A DNA stretch of 57,053 bases from Planctomycetaceae bacterium (GCA_002726515.1 PBTE01000047.1:1-57053); one strand, 5' to 3'. Shown: positions 36,932 to 45,697, numbered from the stretch's first letter. Numbers and translations are program-made. Notes: generated by a model not told the origin, from the sequence alone.

Positions 36932-37429
36932 TTACTTGATCCAAATTTGAAGCGTGGTTCTCAATTGGGGCGCTTGATGAGAGATCATGGACACCGCATG
37001 ACTGGTGCCGTCATCATTTAACAACATTTTGTTGAATTCGGGAACCTCAGCATGGATTTGCTGATTTTCATCTTCCCACAGAAACAAGCCGCCGTCATCT
37101 CGGTTCCAGCCCTTGTTCAAATAGATAATGCTTGCGTATTTGTATTTTTTGTCATTATGCCAAGGGATATGGCTGCCTCGATTCCAGATGTAAAACCGAC
37201 ACTCAACGGACAGGTCCTTAAATTTCTCATCCAACTTCACATATTGTTCTTTTATGATTTCTTCGAACTTTTCCAGGCGGGTTATCGCCACCTGGCCACC
37301 CCCCTTTACGATTCCTTTCTGCCAGCTGATGTTCGTGTTCCACATCGGTTTGTTCATATTTTCACTGACGTATTTAGAAATACTTTCAATGACAGAAATG
37401 TCCAGGAAATTTTTTATGATAGTGATCAT
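36932..37429 (-). CDS. 2OG-Fe(II) oxygenase (AT-rich gene)
   Basis: 165-residue double-stranded beta-helix hydroxylase. Iron ligands: HxD in IPWHNDKKYKY (about residues 92-102) and the distal His in TSHAV (about 144); the 2-oxoglutarate-binding Arg is in LRTTLQIWI at the very end. The protein is short and compact, like phage and marine bacterial prolyl/lysyl-type hydroxylases. Composition is visibly AT-richer than its neighbours (about 42 percent GC by rough count, lysine-, isoleucine- and tyrosine-rich), which suggests recent transfer. Substrate unknown. Confidence 0.8.
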   Translation of the reverse strand: MITIIKNFLDISVIESISKYVSENMNKPMWNTNISWQKGIVKGGGQVAITRLEKFEEIIKEQYVKLDEKFKDLSVECRFYIWNRGSHIPWHNDKKYKYASIIYLNKGWNRDDGGLFLWEDENQQIHAEVPEFNKMLLNDDGTSHAVSMISHQAPQLRTTLQIWIK

Positions 37430-37796
37430 CGTAAGAAATCTTCCCGTTCTAAAAATCTTTAACCCGGGTCCCGGAAAAGCCGCTCAGGTGGTCAGCAAGA
37501 ATCTGCAGGGCAGGTTATTCACTGCCAAACAGATGCTTTCTGAATAACCGTTTATCACATGCAAAACGGGCTTGAGAAGTCTACACAAACTCTGTCCCGC
37601 AAAATTTCAGTGTAGTCTCCTGCCATTCGACTGACAAGGATTCGTGACAGTGGATCGGGGTCTTTCTTAATGGGCAACTGTTACAAATGTGACTTTCGTT
37701 TTGATCCCTACCCAGGACCTCCATTTGCTATCGGGATCCGCTGGTAAATGGCGACGGGATACTCGATTTACACGTTGTATAGTAAAATAAAGTTTC
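37430..37796. other. Divergent intergenic region
   Basis: Separates the AT-rich oxygenase (minus) from the sulfotransferase operon (plus). TATAGT just before 37790 could be the -10 box for the latter, but no matching -35 is clear. No gene is supported here. Confidence 0.35.
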
Positions 37797-38534
37797 ATGT
37801 ACCTCATCAGCGGGATGCACCGATCCGGGACTTCACTCGTAGCGCGCCTGCTGTTCGAGGCCGGTGGCAACTTGGGGGATCCGGCCACTTTTTACAGGGC
37901 TGATCGATGGAACCCCGACGGTTACTATGAACAACCCGAAGTTCAACAGATCAACATGCGGCTGATCCACGGCTGCTGGGGGAAGTTGACATATTTCAAG
38001 CTTCCCAGTACGCAAACGATGATCAATCGAGGCGTTCGAATACGTGGGGAACTGAAACGTGTGGCGGACAGATATCGCAACAAGATTGTCAAGGAAACAC
38101 GTTTTTGTCTAACGCTTCCCGTGTGGCTGGCTCACGAGACAACTGTCGACGGAATTTTGATTTGCCTTCGAGATCCAGTCGCTGTCGCCACTTCACTCCA
38201 ACGAAGAAACTGGATTACCAGAGCACACGCCTATCGACTATGGCTGGAGCACAACCAACGGCTTATTCAGCATGCAGAAGCAATTCCCGTCTGGTTTGTT
38301 AACTACCACCATTTGTTGCATGAAAAAACGTTTGAACGTGAAATGCACCACGTATGTCAGTTCTTTAAATTACAGACACCTGGTAACCTTTTGAAACATT
38401 TGCAACAGAAGGTGGTTAAACGGTCGCTGGACAATTCCACCGAATGCAAAGCACGCTATCCAAGCAACCTACAAACATTCTGGAAACAACTGTTGGAAAA
38501 ACATACTCGGCAATTTTGCGGCAGTGAAACTTGA
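37797..38534 (+). CDS. Sulfotransferase family protein
   Basis: 245 residues. It begins at once with the PAPS P-loop MYLISGMHRSGTSLVARLL. The 3'-phosphate site is GILICLRDPVAVATSLQRR at about 118-136, with Arg and Ser in the usual places. The pattern AHAYRLWLEHNQRLI and WFVNYHHLL is that of glycan sulfotransferases found in bacterial polysaccharide loci. First gene of a likely operon with the GT2 (20 bp gap) and epimerase genes. ATG at 37797 is the only sensible start. Confidence 0.8.
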   Translation: MYLISGMHRSGTSLVARLLFEAGGNLGDPATFYRADRWNPDGYYEQPEVQQINMRLIHGCWGKLTYFKLPSTQTMINRGVRIRGELKRVADRYRNKIVKETRFCLTLPVWLAHETTVDGILICLRDPVAVATSLQRRNWITRAHAYRLWLEHNQRLIQHAEAIPVWFVNYHHLLHEKTFEREMHHVCQFFKLQTPGNLLKHLQQKVVKRSLDNSTECKARYPSNLQTFWKQLLEKHTRQFCGSET

Positions 38535-38554
38535 ACCGCCGCAAAGAAAAGATC

Positions 38555-39565
38555 ATGAACGCCACCACGTCCCATTCCGACGGCAAGACAGCGGATTGTC
38601 AACGGCAGACAATCCGTCGTCTCAGTGTTCTGATACCCGTGTACAACAGCCAACAGACGATTGGTGAATTGATCGACCTGGTCGTCAAGACACTCCAGCC
38701 CCGGTACGCGGAACTGGAAATCGTGCTGGTCAATGATGGCAGTCGGGACAGAAGTCACGAAGTGGTTTGTGAGGCTGTCAAAAGGCATGCCACGATTGCA
38801 AAGTATATTCGACTTGCCAAGAACTTTGGCGAACACCCCGCCGTCATGTGCGGTTTACACCATGTCACGGGAGACTGTGTCGCGATCATTGATGACGATT
38901 TTCAAAACCCACCCGAAGAGATTGTTGGACTTGTCGACAAACTGGAGGAAGGCCATGACGTCGTCTACAGCTTTTACGAAGAGAAGCATCATAGCTGGTT
39001 TCGAAATACGGGTAGTCGTGTCAACGATTGGTTTGCGACTCTTTTAATTGGCAAGCCCAAAGGGTTGTACTTATCCAGTTTTAAGGTCATCAATCGATTT
39101 GTGGTCGATACGATCATTCAGTACACAGGCCCCTATCCCTATATCGATGGTTTGGTGCTGCGTTCAACCTCTTCGATCGGTAGCCACTTATGCAAGCACG
39201 CCGATCGCAAGTGTGGTCGTTCGAATTACACCCTGCGGCGTCTCGTTCGTTTGTGGCTCGATATGTTCACAGGGTTTTCGATCATGCCACTGCGTATCGC
39301 CTCGCTCATGGGACTGTTGATGTCCGCGACTGGATTCTTACTGACCATATTTTTCATCTTTTCATGGTACATGGGTGGTATTTTCCGTGAAGAGATTCCA
39401 CCTGGCTGGGCTTCGCTCATCGCATCGATCACCATCTTCTCCGGGTTACAACTGTGCGTTTTGGGTATGGTCGGAGAATACCTCGGTCGTGTGCTCCAAA
39501 CGATCAACCAGTCGCCGCAATTTATCGTTCGTGACACTTACGGGTTGGAACAACACCGGTCCTAA
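38555..39565 (+). CDS. Glycosyltransferase family 2 (polyprenyl-phosphate type)
   Basis: Makes a polyprenyl-phosphate-linked sugar from a nucleotide sugar, like DPM1, ArnC and GtrB. N-terminal GT-A fold: RLSVLIPVYNSQQTIGEL, LVNDGSRDRS, and the metal site IIDDDFQNPPEEI. Two C-terminal membrane helices (about residues 245-270 and 285-310) with VGEYLGRVLQTI between them and the end are family typical. The product could feed the GT-C enzyme at 27196. The ORF starts at a TTG at 38531; the ATG at 38555 is used here. Confidence 0.85.
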   Translation: MNATTSHSDGKTADCQRQTIRRLSVLIPVYNSQQTIGELIDLVVKTLQPRYAELEIVLVNDGSRDRSHEVVCEAVKRHATIAKYIRLAKNFGEHPAVMCGLHHVTGDCVAIIDDDFQNPPEEIVGLVDKLEEGHDVVYSFYEEKHHSWFRNTGSRVNDWFATLLIGKPKGLYLSSFKVINRFVVDTIIQYTGPYPYIDGLVLRSTSSIGSHLCKHADRKCGRSNYTLRRLVRLWLDMFTGFSIMPLRIASLMGLLMSATGFLLTIFFIFSWYMGGIFREEIPPGWASLIASITIFSGLQLCVLGMVGEYLGRVLQTINQSPQFIVRDTYGLEQHRS

Positions 39566-39631
39566 TGACACCAACCAGGGGTTCTCCTCGATCCCACGTT
39601 ACCCTGGAACACCGCGCTGGATGCCACTGCG

Positions 39632-40639
39632 ATGAACAACTTTGAACAACAGTTTGAGCAGTCCTTCCGAAATCGAAGTGTCCTGATCACAGGGGGACTG
39701 GGATTCATCGGATCGAATCTGGCAAGGCGCCTTGTCGATTTTGGGGCCAAAGTGACCATTGTTGATTCACTGGTTCCTGAATACGGAGGCAACCGGTTTA
39801 ACGTGGCTGGCGTTGAAGATCGACTGGACATCAATATCGCTGATGTGCGCGATCCTCACAGTCTGCAAGTCTTAGTTCAGGGACAAGATTATTTGTTCAA
39901 TCTGGCAGGTCAGACAAGTCACCTGGACTCCATGAAAGACCCCTATGCGGATCTTGAGATCAACTGCAAAGCCCAATTGTCGATCCTAGAAGCGTGCCGA
40001 CATCACAACCCCGACATTTCGCTTGTTTTTGCGAGCACTCGACAGATCTATGGTAGACCAAAACAACTGCCAGTCGACGAAAATCACCTCTTGCAGCCAG
40101 TCGATGTCAATGGAATCAACAAAATGGCGGGTGAGTGGTACCACATTCTCTACCACAACACCTATGGAATTCGCGCCAGCGCGCTCAGGCTGACAAACAC
40201 CTATGGACCACGTATGAGGATTAAGGACGATCGCCAAACTTTTCTGGGAGTCTGGGTCCGGCTGCTGCTGGCGGGCGAACCATTTGAAGTCTGGGGCGGC
40301 GAACAATTACGTGACTTCACCTACGTCGATGATGCAGTGCAAGCTTTGATGCTAAGTGTCACAAATCCACATGCTGCCGGAAGGGTGTTCAACCTGGGAG
40401 GTGACAAGCCGGTCAGCCTGCTGGATCTTGCCGCCGCTTTGATTGCCGCAAATGACGATCAGGGAAAGTATGTGACGCGGCAGTTCCCTGGCGAACGAAA
40501 GCGAATCGACATCGGCCATTATTATGCCGACGATCGATTGATTCGGGAAACACTCGGATGGAATCCCACGGTGTCTCTCGAACAAGGGCTACAATTGACG
40601 CTTGACTATTTTCGTCGACACTTGAAGGAGTATCTGTAG
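39632..40639 (+). CDS. NAD-dependent sugar epimerase/dehydratase with Tyr-to-Asn change
   Basis: Extended SDR of 335 residues acting on a nucleotide sugar. NAD-binding ITGGLGFIGSNLARRL at about 20-35, then an acidic VDSL. FNLAGQTSH and VFASTRQIYGRP are normal for UDP-/GDP-sugar epimerases. The usual catalytic YxxxK is instead N-G-I-N-K in VDVNGINKMAGEWYH: the lysine is kept, the tyrosine is Asn. I recall close relatives with the same NGINK, so this may be a subfamily trait with the proton donor elsewhere (the Tyr in EWYH is a candidate). Third gene of the operon, 66 bp after GT2. Confidence 0.8.
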   Translation: MNNFEQQFEQSFRNRSVLITGGLGFIGSNLARRLVDFGAKVTIVDSLVPEYGGNRFNVAGVEDRLDINIADVRDPHSLQVLVQGQDYLFNLAGQTSHLDSMKDPYADLEINCKAQLSILEACRHHNPDISLVFASTRQIYGRPKQLPVDENHLLQPVDVNGINKMAGEWYHILYHNTYGIRASALRLTNTYGPRMRIKDDRQTFLGVWVRLLLAGEPFEVWGGEQLRDFTYVDDAVQALMLSVTNPHAAGRVFNLGGDKPVSLLDLAAALIAANDDQGKYVTRQFPGERKRIDIGHYYADDRLIRETLGWNPTVSLEQGLQLTLDYFRRHLKEYL

Positions 40640-40670
40640 GCCCATGAGGCTTGACGTGCCCCAACCAGGA

Positions 40671-41729
40671 TTACTGATCCTTTTGAGCTTGGGGAACATT
40701 TACGTCGGCTTCAGCAAGCCCGCTAAGAGCCTGAGGATCAGGCGTTGCCGATCGATAATGGGACGCCAAATTCGGATTGAGGACGCTCCCCAGGATTCGA
40801 TCACGAAACACCTGGTAAACAGAAGCGTCGTTGCTTTTTAACGTCAATTTGGCCCTCATGGATTTGATCGGTTTTGAAGCCCTGCCGATCAGCGCATCGT
40901 ACTTACTCCATCCTTCCTGAGTGTCCGCGTGCAAGGACCAGACAACGCGCCAGTTCTGTCGAAATTGGTTGGCGATTCGTACAAATCGCTCCATTGGCAT
41001 TGGGTCGTTCTCTTGATTGGCCACTAAGTCGTTAATGATGTCACTGACCAGGTAGTCGACTTCTCCCGGAGTCATCACCAGGGGAGAATTGTACCTCTCT
41101 GTCAAAATGGTTGTTTTTTTTCCCTCCACGTAGGGAACGTAGATTTCTTTGTGCTGTCCCTGCTGGCTTTCCCCTATTTGCGGATTCTGTTCAGACGCAT
41201 TCACCAGATCCCAGAACTTTGCAGAACCTGCGGTATCAATCACCAGGTGAATACGATCTTCGTCGGATTGATTGTGCACGCTGTGATTCTGCCACGCATC
41301 AAAAATCCACGTCTCCCCTGCCCTCATCCACACCTGCTGGTCGCGGCAACAAAAAATGACCGCGGGATTGGTAGTGATGGGAATGTGAATCCTGACTCGA
41401 TTGTGCCAATGGTAGTTCGTGTCGACGTGAGGAGGGACTTCCTGCGAACTCGCCAGTAGCATCAGCCTGGAACGGCCGAACACTTCGCCAAAAGAAGCCA
41501 ACACTTGTTGTAAATACGGCGACTTTACCAGGAACTCGGTGGGTTTCATGGCGCCATGAAAAGCGTCGTTCATTTCCCCCTGCACGGAAATCAACGGTAA
41601 CGAGGAATTTCCGGCAAAGCCGGAAGGGTGCGTGATCCAATCAGACGGATCGATCGCCAGTACCTCTTTCTGGAGTTGTTCTACATCGAATCTATAAGGA
41701 AGCCTTATAAATTCAGCAGCCAATCGCAT
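40671..41729 (-). CDS. Aspartyl/asparaginyl beta-hydroxylase-like protein
   Basis: 352 residues from the ATG at 41729; the ORF's longer N-terminus to 41870 looks non-coding. The 2OG/iron core shows PPHVDTNYHWHNRVRIHIPI (His-x-Asp, then the Arg-x-His typical of the family) and WIFDAWQNHSVHNQSDEDRIHLVID (distal His and Arg). Family members hydroxylate Asp/Asn in proteins (EGF domains in animals) or free/bound amino acids in natural products. The region after residue 200 has no motif known to me. Driven by promoter B about 190 bp upstream. Converges with the epimerase operon, 31 bp apart. Confidence 0.8.
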   Translation of the reverse strand: MRLAAEFIRLPYRFDVEQLQKEVLAIDPSDWITHPSGFAGNSSLPLISVQGEMNDAFHGAMKPTEFLVKSPYLQQVLASFGEVFGRSRLMLLASSQEVPPHVDTNYHWHNRVRIHIPITTNPAVIFCCRDQQVWMRAGETWIFDAWQNHSVHNQSDEDRIHLVIDTAGSAKFWDLVNASEQNPQIGESQQGQHKEIYVPYVEGKKTTILTERYNSPLVMTPGEVDYLVSDIINDLVANQENDPMPMERFVRIANQFRQNWRVVWSLHADTQEGWSKYDALIGRASKPIKSMRAKLTLKSNDASVYQVFRDRILGSVLNPNLASHYRSATPDPQALSGLAEADVNVPQAQKDQ

Positions 41730-42386
41730 GAATAGTTTGCCTTTTTTTATTGGATTCCCGCAATGGGTTGAAACCGGTTTCTGGAACCACTTGGCGGGGG
41801 ATGGCCAATGTCCGACCCATAAAGAAATACCTCGTAGCACAACACTACAAAGACTGACTCTCACAAACACATCGCTTTGCCAAGCCAGTCGTCAGCAACC
41901 CATTTCACTCACAATTCAAGTCTAGCTTCCTGGGGTTCTCGTGGCAAGTAACTCGTAGCGCCTGACCATCTTCTTCCGCTGCGGAAATTACTCGTGCGCA
42001 ATAACTTCCCGGCCGCTGCACGAGTCATGCACACTTCCACCTCACTGGCATCTGTGCAGTCGTCCAGGGTGTACGCATTTTACGATACCCCACACCGGCA
42101 AGCCCGCAGTATTTTAAACGTTTCCTGCCCGCCGATTTTGATTTAATCAGAACAGCCCGTCGGTGACGCATAACTCGTCAAATCAGATAAGCAATGACCG
42201 GTTGCGAGCATATCTTCCGGAAAACACTTCAGCAAACGCCAATCGCGGGGTTGATTAGAAGGTATAGCAGCCAACGTTCAAGCCACGTGATACCCAATCA
42301 ACTGCACCCCCGGGAGCCACCTGCCGGGACAGCCTGGATCGTTTCAGATGCCACCATCCGCTAAGCGCACCAAGGTGACTGCTCCG
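41730..42386. other. Intergenic region with promoter B
   Basis: 657 bp between two minus-strand genes. It holds promoter B (41919-41947), giving a leader of about 180 nt for the hydroxylase gene. I see no small gene, no terminator with a T-run and no known riboswitch pattern in the rest. Confidence 0.45.
41919..41947 (-). promoter_or_regulatory. Promoter B (shared-type sigma-70 promoter)
   Basis: Minus strand: TTGCCA (41947-41942), 17-bp spacer ending AGGAAGC, TAGACT (41924-41919). Same -35, spacing and GGAAGC as promoters A and C. Confidence 0.7.
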
Positions 42387-43103
42387 TCAAAACGTGTAGT
42401 CGAATCTTTCGGTAATATAACGATCCCTTTGGCCGACCAGCTCAGCAAGTCTTTCAGAAAAATACCGGCGGTAGCCGTCTTTCCGGGTGCTCGAGTTGAG
42501 CCTTTCCTTAGACTCGATGTACTCGCTCATCTCCGGCGTAATCGGAGTGCCGGTTTGTCTGAGCAACTCCGGCAAATCCGATCTGAGTTTTTCAAAATGA
42601 CCAAATCTACCGTGAAGCGTGCCTTGTACTTCGTGCATTTGCCGAACCAGCCATGAATAGTAACCCAGTCCGGTTGGATAGTTCTGAAAATTCACCTTTC
42701 GCAGGCCAGGGTTCCGTAGCCCCGGCGGGACATGCGGTCCCATCCGCTCCGGCGCAACCCGCTGTAACTCCTTAAGCAGAGTTGTACTGGTAGAACTCCC
42801 CTCACCCAGATTCGCAAATCGTTCAATGGTTGCCTCGAATCCAAGATTTCCCTGCTCGGAAATAATTTCAAACACGTACTGTTTTTTCTTCTTGTAATTG
42901 AAATACATCGACACGTACCAGTCCCACGGGTTCCGGACAAAGCCAAGGACCGGTAATTCGGAATATTGGGCGGGCAAATCCGAAAGTTGACCGTGGTACC
43001 TCAGCATTCTCGTGTCGGGCACGTGGTCCAAAAGAAGCTTGTTGATAAACGTGCCAGCATGCCTTGAAGTGTGGATATAGACAAACTTTCTACTCACGAT
43101 CAT
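42387..43103 (-). CDS. Small sulfotransferase (paralogue of 44107-44808)
   Basis: 238 residues. N-terminal RKFVYIHTSRHAGTFINKLL is the PAPS 5'-loop in the short form used by this family (HTSRHAGT in place of the classic PKTGTT). GFVRNPWDWYVSMYFNY at about 54-70 is the 3'-phosphate site. It aligns from end to end with the protein at 44107 (shared VRNPW-x-Y-V-S and the closing R-D-R/H-x-I-x-x-F-x-Y). It follows the TauD-like gene by 78 bp on the same strand. Acceptor unknown. Confidence 0.8.
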   Translation of the reverse strand: MIVSRKFVYIHTSRHAGTFINKLLLDHVPDTRMLRYHGQLSDLPAQYSELPVLGFVRNPWDWYVSMYFNYKKKKQYVFEIISEQGNLGFEATIERFANLGEGSSTSTTLLKELQRVAPERMGPHVPPGLRNPGLRKVNFQNYPTGLGYYSWLVRQMHEVQGTLHGRFGHFEKLRSDLPELLRQTGTPITPEMSEYIESKERLNSSTRKDGYRRYFSERLAELVGQRDRYITERFDYTF

Positions 43104-43181
43104 ACGACTGATCTACATCCTACGGTGTCGATGAGAAACTGGTGGTCCGCCATTCGGCCTCCGATGGGTTCAACGTTGAAC

Positions 43182-43856
43182 TCACTCACCATACAGTTTA
43201 TTAAACGGATTATCTGTCACAACAAGAACCCGCTTCAGTAACCTGGTGCTTCCTTTCGAGATCGCATCACGACAGTGCAGTACTCGTCGGTTATCAACAA
43301 AAAGAGACTCCCGAGGCTGAATTGGTACGGAATAGCAACCGTCACCACGGGCATCGACTTTTTGTTTCAGCGTTTCAAAGGCGGCCGCCTGGGCTTCTGA
43401 CTGGGGCCTTATCTGCCTGGGTTTATAGTTCACCCAGAGCGTGTCCTCCAGTTCGGAAATCACAGGGATCCGTTTGGGGACCTTCCTTTCAGGAACACTG
43501 AGCCAGGGACAGAGCGACGGGGTTTGTTTCAGGATTTCCACGTCGGAAGGTTCCATTTCAGAAACTACCTGGCGCAAGTCTGTCAAAAGCAAATCGCCAC
43601 CAGAAGATTCTTGTCGGACACAGTTCCATCCAACAATGTCAATATCCCCGTCGTTATGCCAAAAAATACCTGCCGGTTTGCCGAATTGAATGGTGGGACA
43701 ATCATTCAGCTCGACATCATCTAGTCGGACAGTTTCTCCCAGCATTTCGGCGACTTCATAAAATTCGTCGAGAGACAATTCCTCCTGGTGGTAGTAGAAA
43801 CCCTGAGAGGCGACCCGGTCGGTGATCGTGCTGGCTAATGAAGTGATCGCATTCAT
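43182..43856 (-). CDS. TauD/TfdA-type 2OG dioxygenase
   Basis: 224 residues. Iron ligands: HND in AGIFWHNDGDIDIVGW (about residues 61-76) and the distal His in RRVLHCRDAI (about 193-202), with the 2OG Arg in RLLKRVLV about 15 residues on. SSGGDLLLTDLRQVV is a typical TauD loop. It is closest in style to the clavaminate-synthase/TfdA hydroxylases that act on amino acids or their derivatives. Between two sulfotransferase genes on the same strand, so hydroxylation followed by sulfation of the new hydroxyl is an attractive guess. No clear ribosome site; the ATG at 43856 is the first in frame. Confidence 0.8.
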   Translation of the reverse strand: MNAITSLASTITDRVASQGFYYHQEELSLDEFYEVAEMLGETVRLDDVELNDCPTIQFGKPAGIFWHNDGDIDIVGWNCVRQESSGGDLLLTDLRQVVSEMEPSDVEILKQTPSLCPWLSVPERKVPKRIPVISELEDTLWVNYKPRQIRPQSEAQAAAFETLKQKVDARGDGCYSVPIQPRESLFVDNRRVLHCRDAISKGSTRLLKRVLVVTDNPFNKLYGE

Positions 43857-44106
43857 TTTCTATTTTGAAATGAGATCAACAGATTCATTTCGATTACAAG
43901 ATTTTTATTGATTGTCTTTTGCAGAAAATCGAGGAGTAGAAACCTGCGGCCTCCATCGACCAATCCTGGTCGGACAAAACATCCATCCTCCGGAAACCAC
44001 TTGGCAACGCGATCTTTCTTCCACTTTAGCCGCTCCTACAATTGGTCGCAATAGAATTCCAGTCACACAAACACACATTTCGATGGTCGTGACCCCGGGA
44101 CCCCGG

Positions 44107-44808
44107 TCAACTTACCTGGCACCCAAACATGTAGCCAAACTGTCCAATCACGTGATGGTCGCGTTCCGCAATGGTTTGAGCGAGATCCTCGTCGTAATAG
44201 TCCACATAAGGTTGGTGCTTCGTCACATTTTTCTTTTTTGAGTGTAGTGCTGCTTGCTCCATGGCAGGTGTAACGGATACGCCAACCGAACGCAAAAACT
44301 GGAGCAACTCCCGGCGCATCGTCTCCATACGGATCGTGTGTACACCGTCAGCATCACCGAACATGCGACGATAAAGAAACGCATAAAATCCTTCTGAAGA
44401 TCCGCGAAACGGTTCGATGCAGTCTTTCGTGAGATTCAACCCTTCGCGACCAAATTGATCTGGCAAAAACGACTGAAACAACTCGAAACGAACACGATCT
44501 TCGCCCAAATGAATCAGGTTGTATATCGTATTCTTGAAATCCAAACGTTTGTTATCACTGGCTGCACGAAACAAACCATTGGGCCGTTCCCGCACGGATT
44601 GAAACACATACCAGGAGACGTAATAGGACCAGGGGTTGCGCACCACGCCGAGGAGAGGGAGGTGTCCGTATTCCGCTGGTAACATGGATCGAGGCAGGTG
44701 GTACCCGATCTCCTTGTGTTCTTGAAAGAACTGCCGCAGGAATTCGTTGACAAAAGTCCCGCCAGATTTGTGGAGGTGTAGAAAAACGAAGCGGGGCGTA
44801 ACAATCAT
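44107..44808 (-). CDS. Small sulfotransferase (paralogue of 42387-43103)
   Basis: 233 residues. RFVFLHLHKSGGTFVNEFL is the PAPS 5'-loop; GVVRNPWSYYVSWYVFQ the 3'-phosphate site. Ends YYDEDLAQTIAERDHHVIGQFGYMF, as in its paralogue. The ATG at 44808 lies 30 bp after the stop of the beta-hydroxylase-like gene, so the two are one operon under promoter C. This gives a hydroxylase-sulfotransferase pair, repeated by the TauD-sulfotransferase pair next door. Confidence 0.8.
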   Translation of the reverse strand: MIVTPRFVFLHLHKSGGTFVNEFLRQFFQEHKEIGYHLPRSMLPAEYGHLPLLGVVRNPWSYYVSWYVFQSVRERPNGLFRAASDNKRLDFKNTIYNLIHLGEDRVRFELFQSFLPDQFGREGLNLTKDCIEPFRGSSEGFYAFLYRRMFGDADGVHTIRMETMRRELLQFLRSVGVSVTPAMEQAALHSKKKNVTKHQPYVDYYDEDLAQTIAERDHHVIGQFGYMFGCQVS

Positions 44809-44838
44809 CGGCAGTTCCCCAAGCGTTACCGTTGCAGG

Positions 44839-45489
44839 CTAGGGCTTGGATGGCGAGGCAGATGAGCTATCGGAAGCTGTCTGCAAACGGGAGTACGCAT
44901 CCGGATCCTCCTCACCCAAATCACCTTTTCCCTCGACGATCAATCCGAGGAGTTCGGGTGTCGGGTGAAAGTCGCAAATGATGTGTGTTCGAGCGATGGA
45001 GGCATGGTCATTGAGCACCCCATGGATGTCAACGTTGTTCAACGCCCAGAGCTCACCAGATTTCATGTGATAAAAGTGGTCTCGGCAATACATGCGTGCT
45101 TCGGGGCTTGTCACAACTGGCACGTGAAGTCGCAGTGTCTTATGAAAGTAGACGCCATTATCTGAGTGAAGCTTGACCGACCCACACGGCGCCAATCGAG
45201 CAAGCAGACACCGCAATGGGCGTGCTGGAATCTGCTGATGAATCACCTCCGAAATGTAGGGTAGTTGCTTCAAAATCTCTCGATCATCAATCGGCTTGTC
45301 ACCCTCTCGCGGAGCATATCCCCTCAGGAAAATGGCGTCGACGTCGCCGTGCACCTGCTGGCTGCGGTTACCCACGAACCAATCATCCGTCGAAATGCCT
45401 GTTACTTCTTGGGTCAGCCGGTCTGCATCGAAGGACAAATCCAGTCGCACACAAGCACCAATCAACTTGTCTTTGTCGATGTAGTTCAT
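44839..45489 (-). CDS. Aspartyl/asparaginyl beta-hydroxylase-like protein
   Basis: 216 residues from the ATG at 45489 (MNYIDKDKLIGACVRL); the extension to 45558 is unlikely, because it would start upstream of the promoter's transcription start. Core: GSVKLHSDNGVYFHKTLRLHVPVV holds H-x-D and the R-L-H signature (shown in parts: LHSDNGVYFHKTLRLH), and ELWALNNVDIHGVLND the distal His, with the Arg in SIARTHIICDF. Only distantly like the one at 40671. First gene of the operon with the sulfotransferase at 44107. Confidence 0.8.
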   Translation of the reverse strand: MNYIDKDKLIGACVRLDLSFDADRLTQEVTGISTDDWFVGNRSQQVHGDVDAIFLRGYAPREGDKPIDDREILKQLPYISEVIHQQIPARPLRCLLARLAPCGSVKLHSDNGVYFHKTLRLHVPVVTSPEARMYCRDHFYHMKSGELWALNNVDIHGVLNDHASIARTHIICDFHPTPELLGLIVEGKGDLGEEDPDAYSRLQTASDSSSASPSKP

Positions 45490-45561
45490 GTTCACCGCAT
45501 GAGAATTGCTGCAAGATTGTTCCGAGGGACCCGCCAAGCGTGGCCGTATCCCGGACACCCA

Positions 45562-45590
45562 AGTTTAGCTTCCCATTATCGCTGAGGCAA
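45562..45590 (-). promoter_or_regulatory. Promoter C (shared-type sigma-70 promoter)
   Basis: Minus strand: TTGCCT (45590-45585), 17-bp spacer ending GGGAAGC, TAAACT (45567-45562). Start predicted near 45555, a 66-nt leader for the hydroxylase-sulfotransferase operon. Shares -35, -10, spacing and GGAAGC with promoters A and B. Confidence 0.75.
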
Positions 45591-45697
45591 GGATTTACGA
45601 CGCCGGCCTGTCGCTTGTTTCAGCCCGGCCTTTTTAATCATTCATCCTCAGTGACTTTTCAGTACCGCAAAGACCAGAACCTTTTCCCTGATCGCGA

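Noticed and set aside
7560..44040. GCCGCTCCTAC shared by two intergenic regions (about 7571 and 44030)
   Set aside because: Only 11 bases agree and the flanks differ; too short to call a repeat family from two places.
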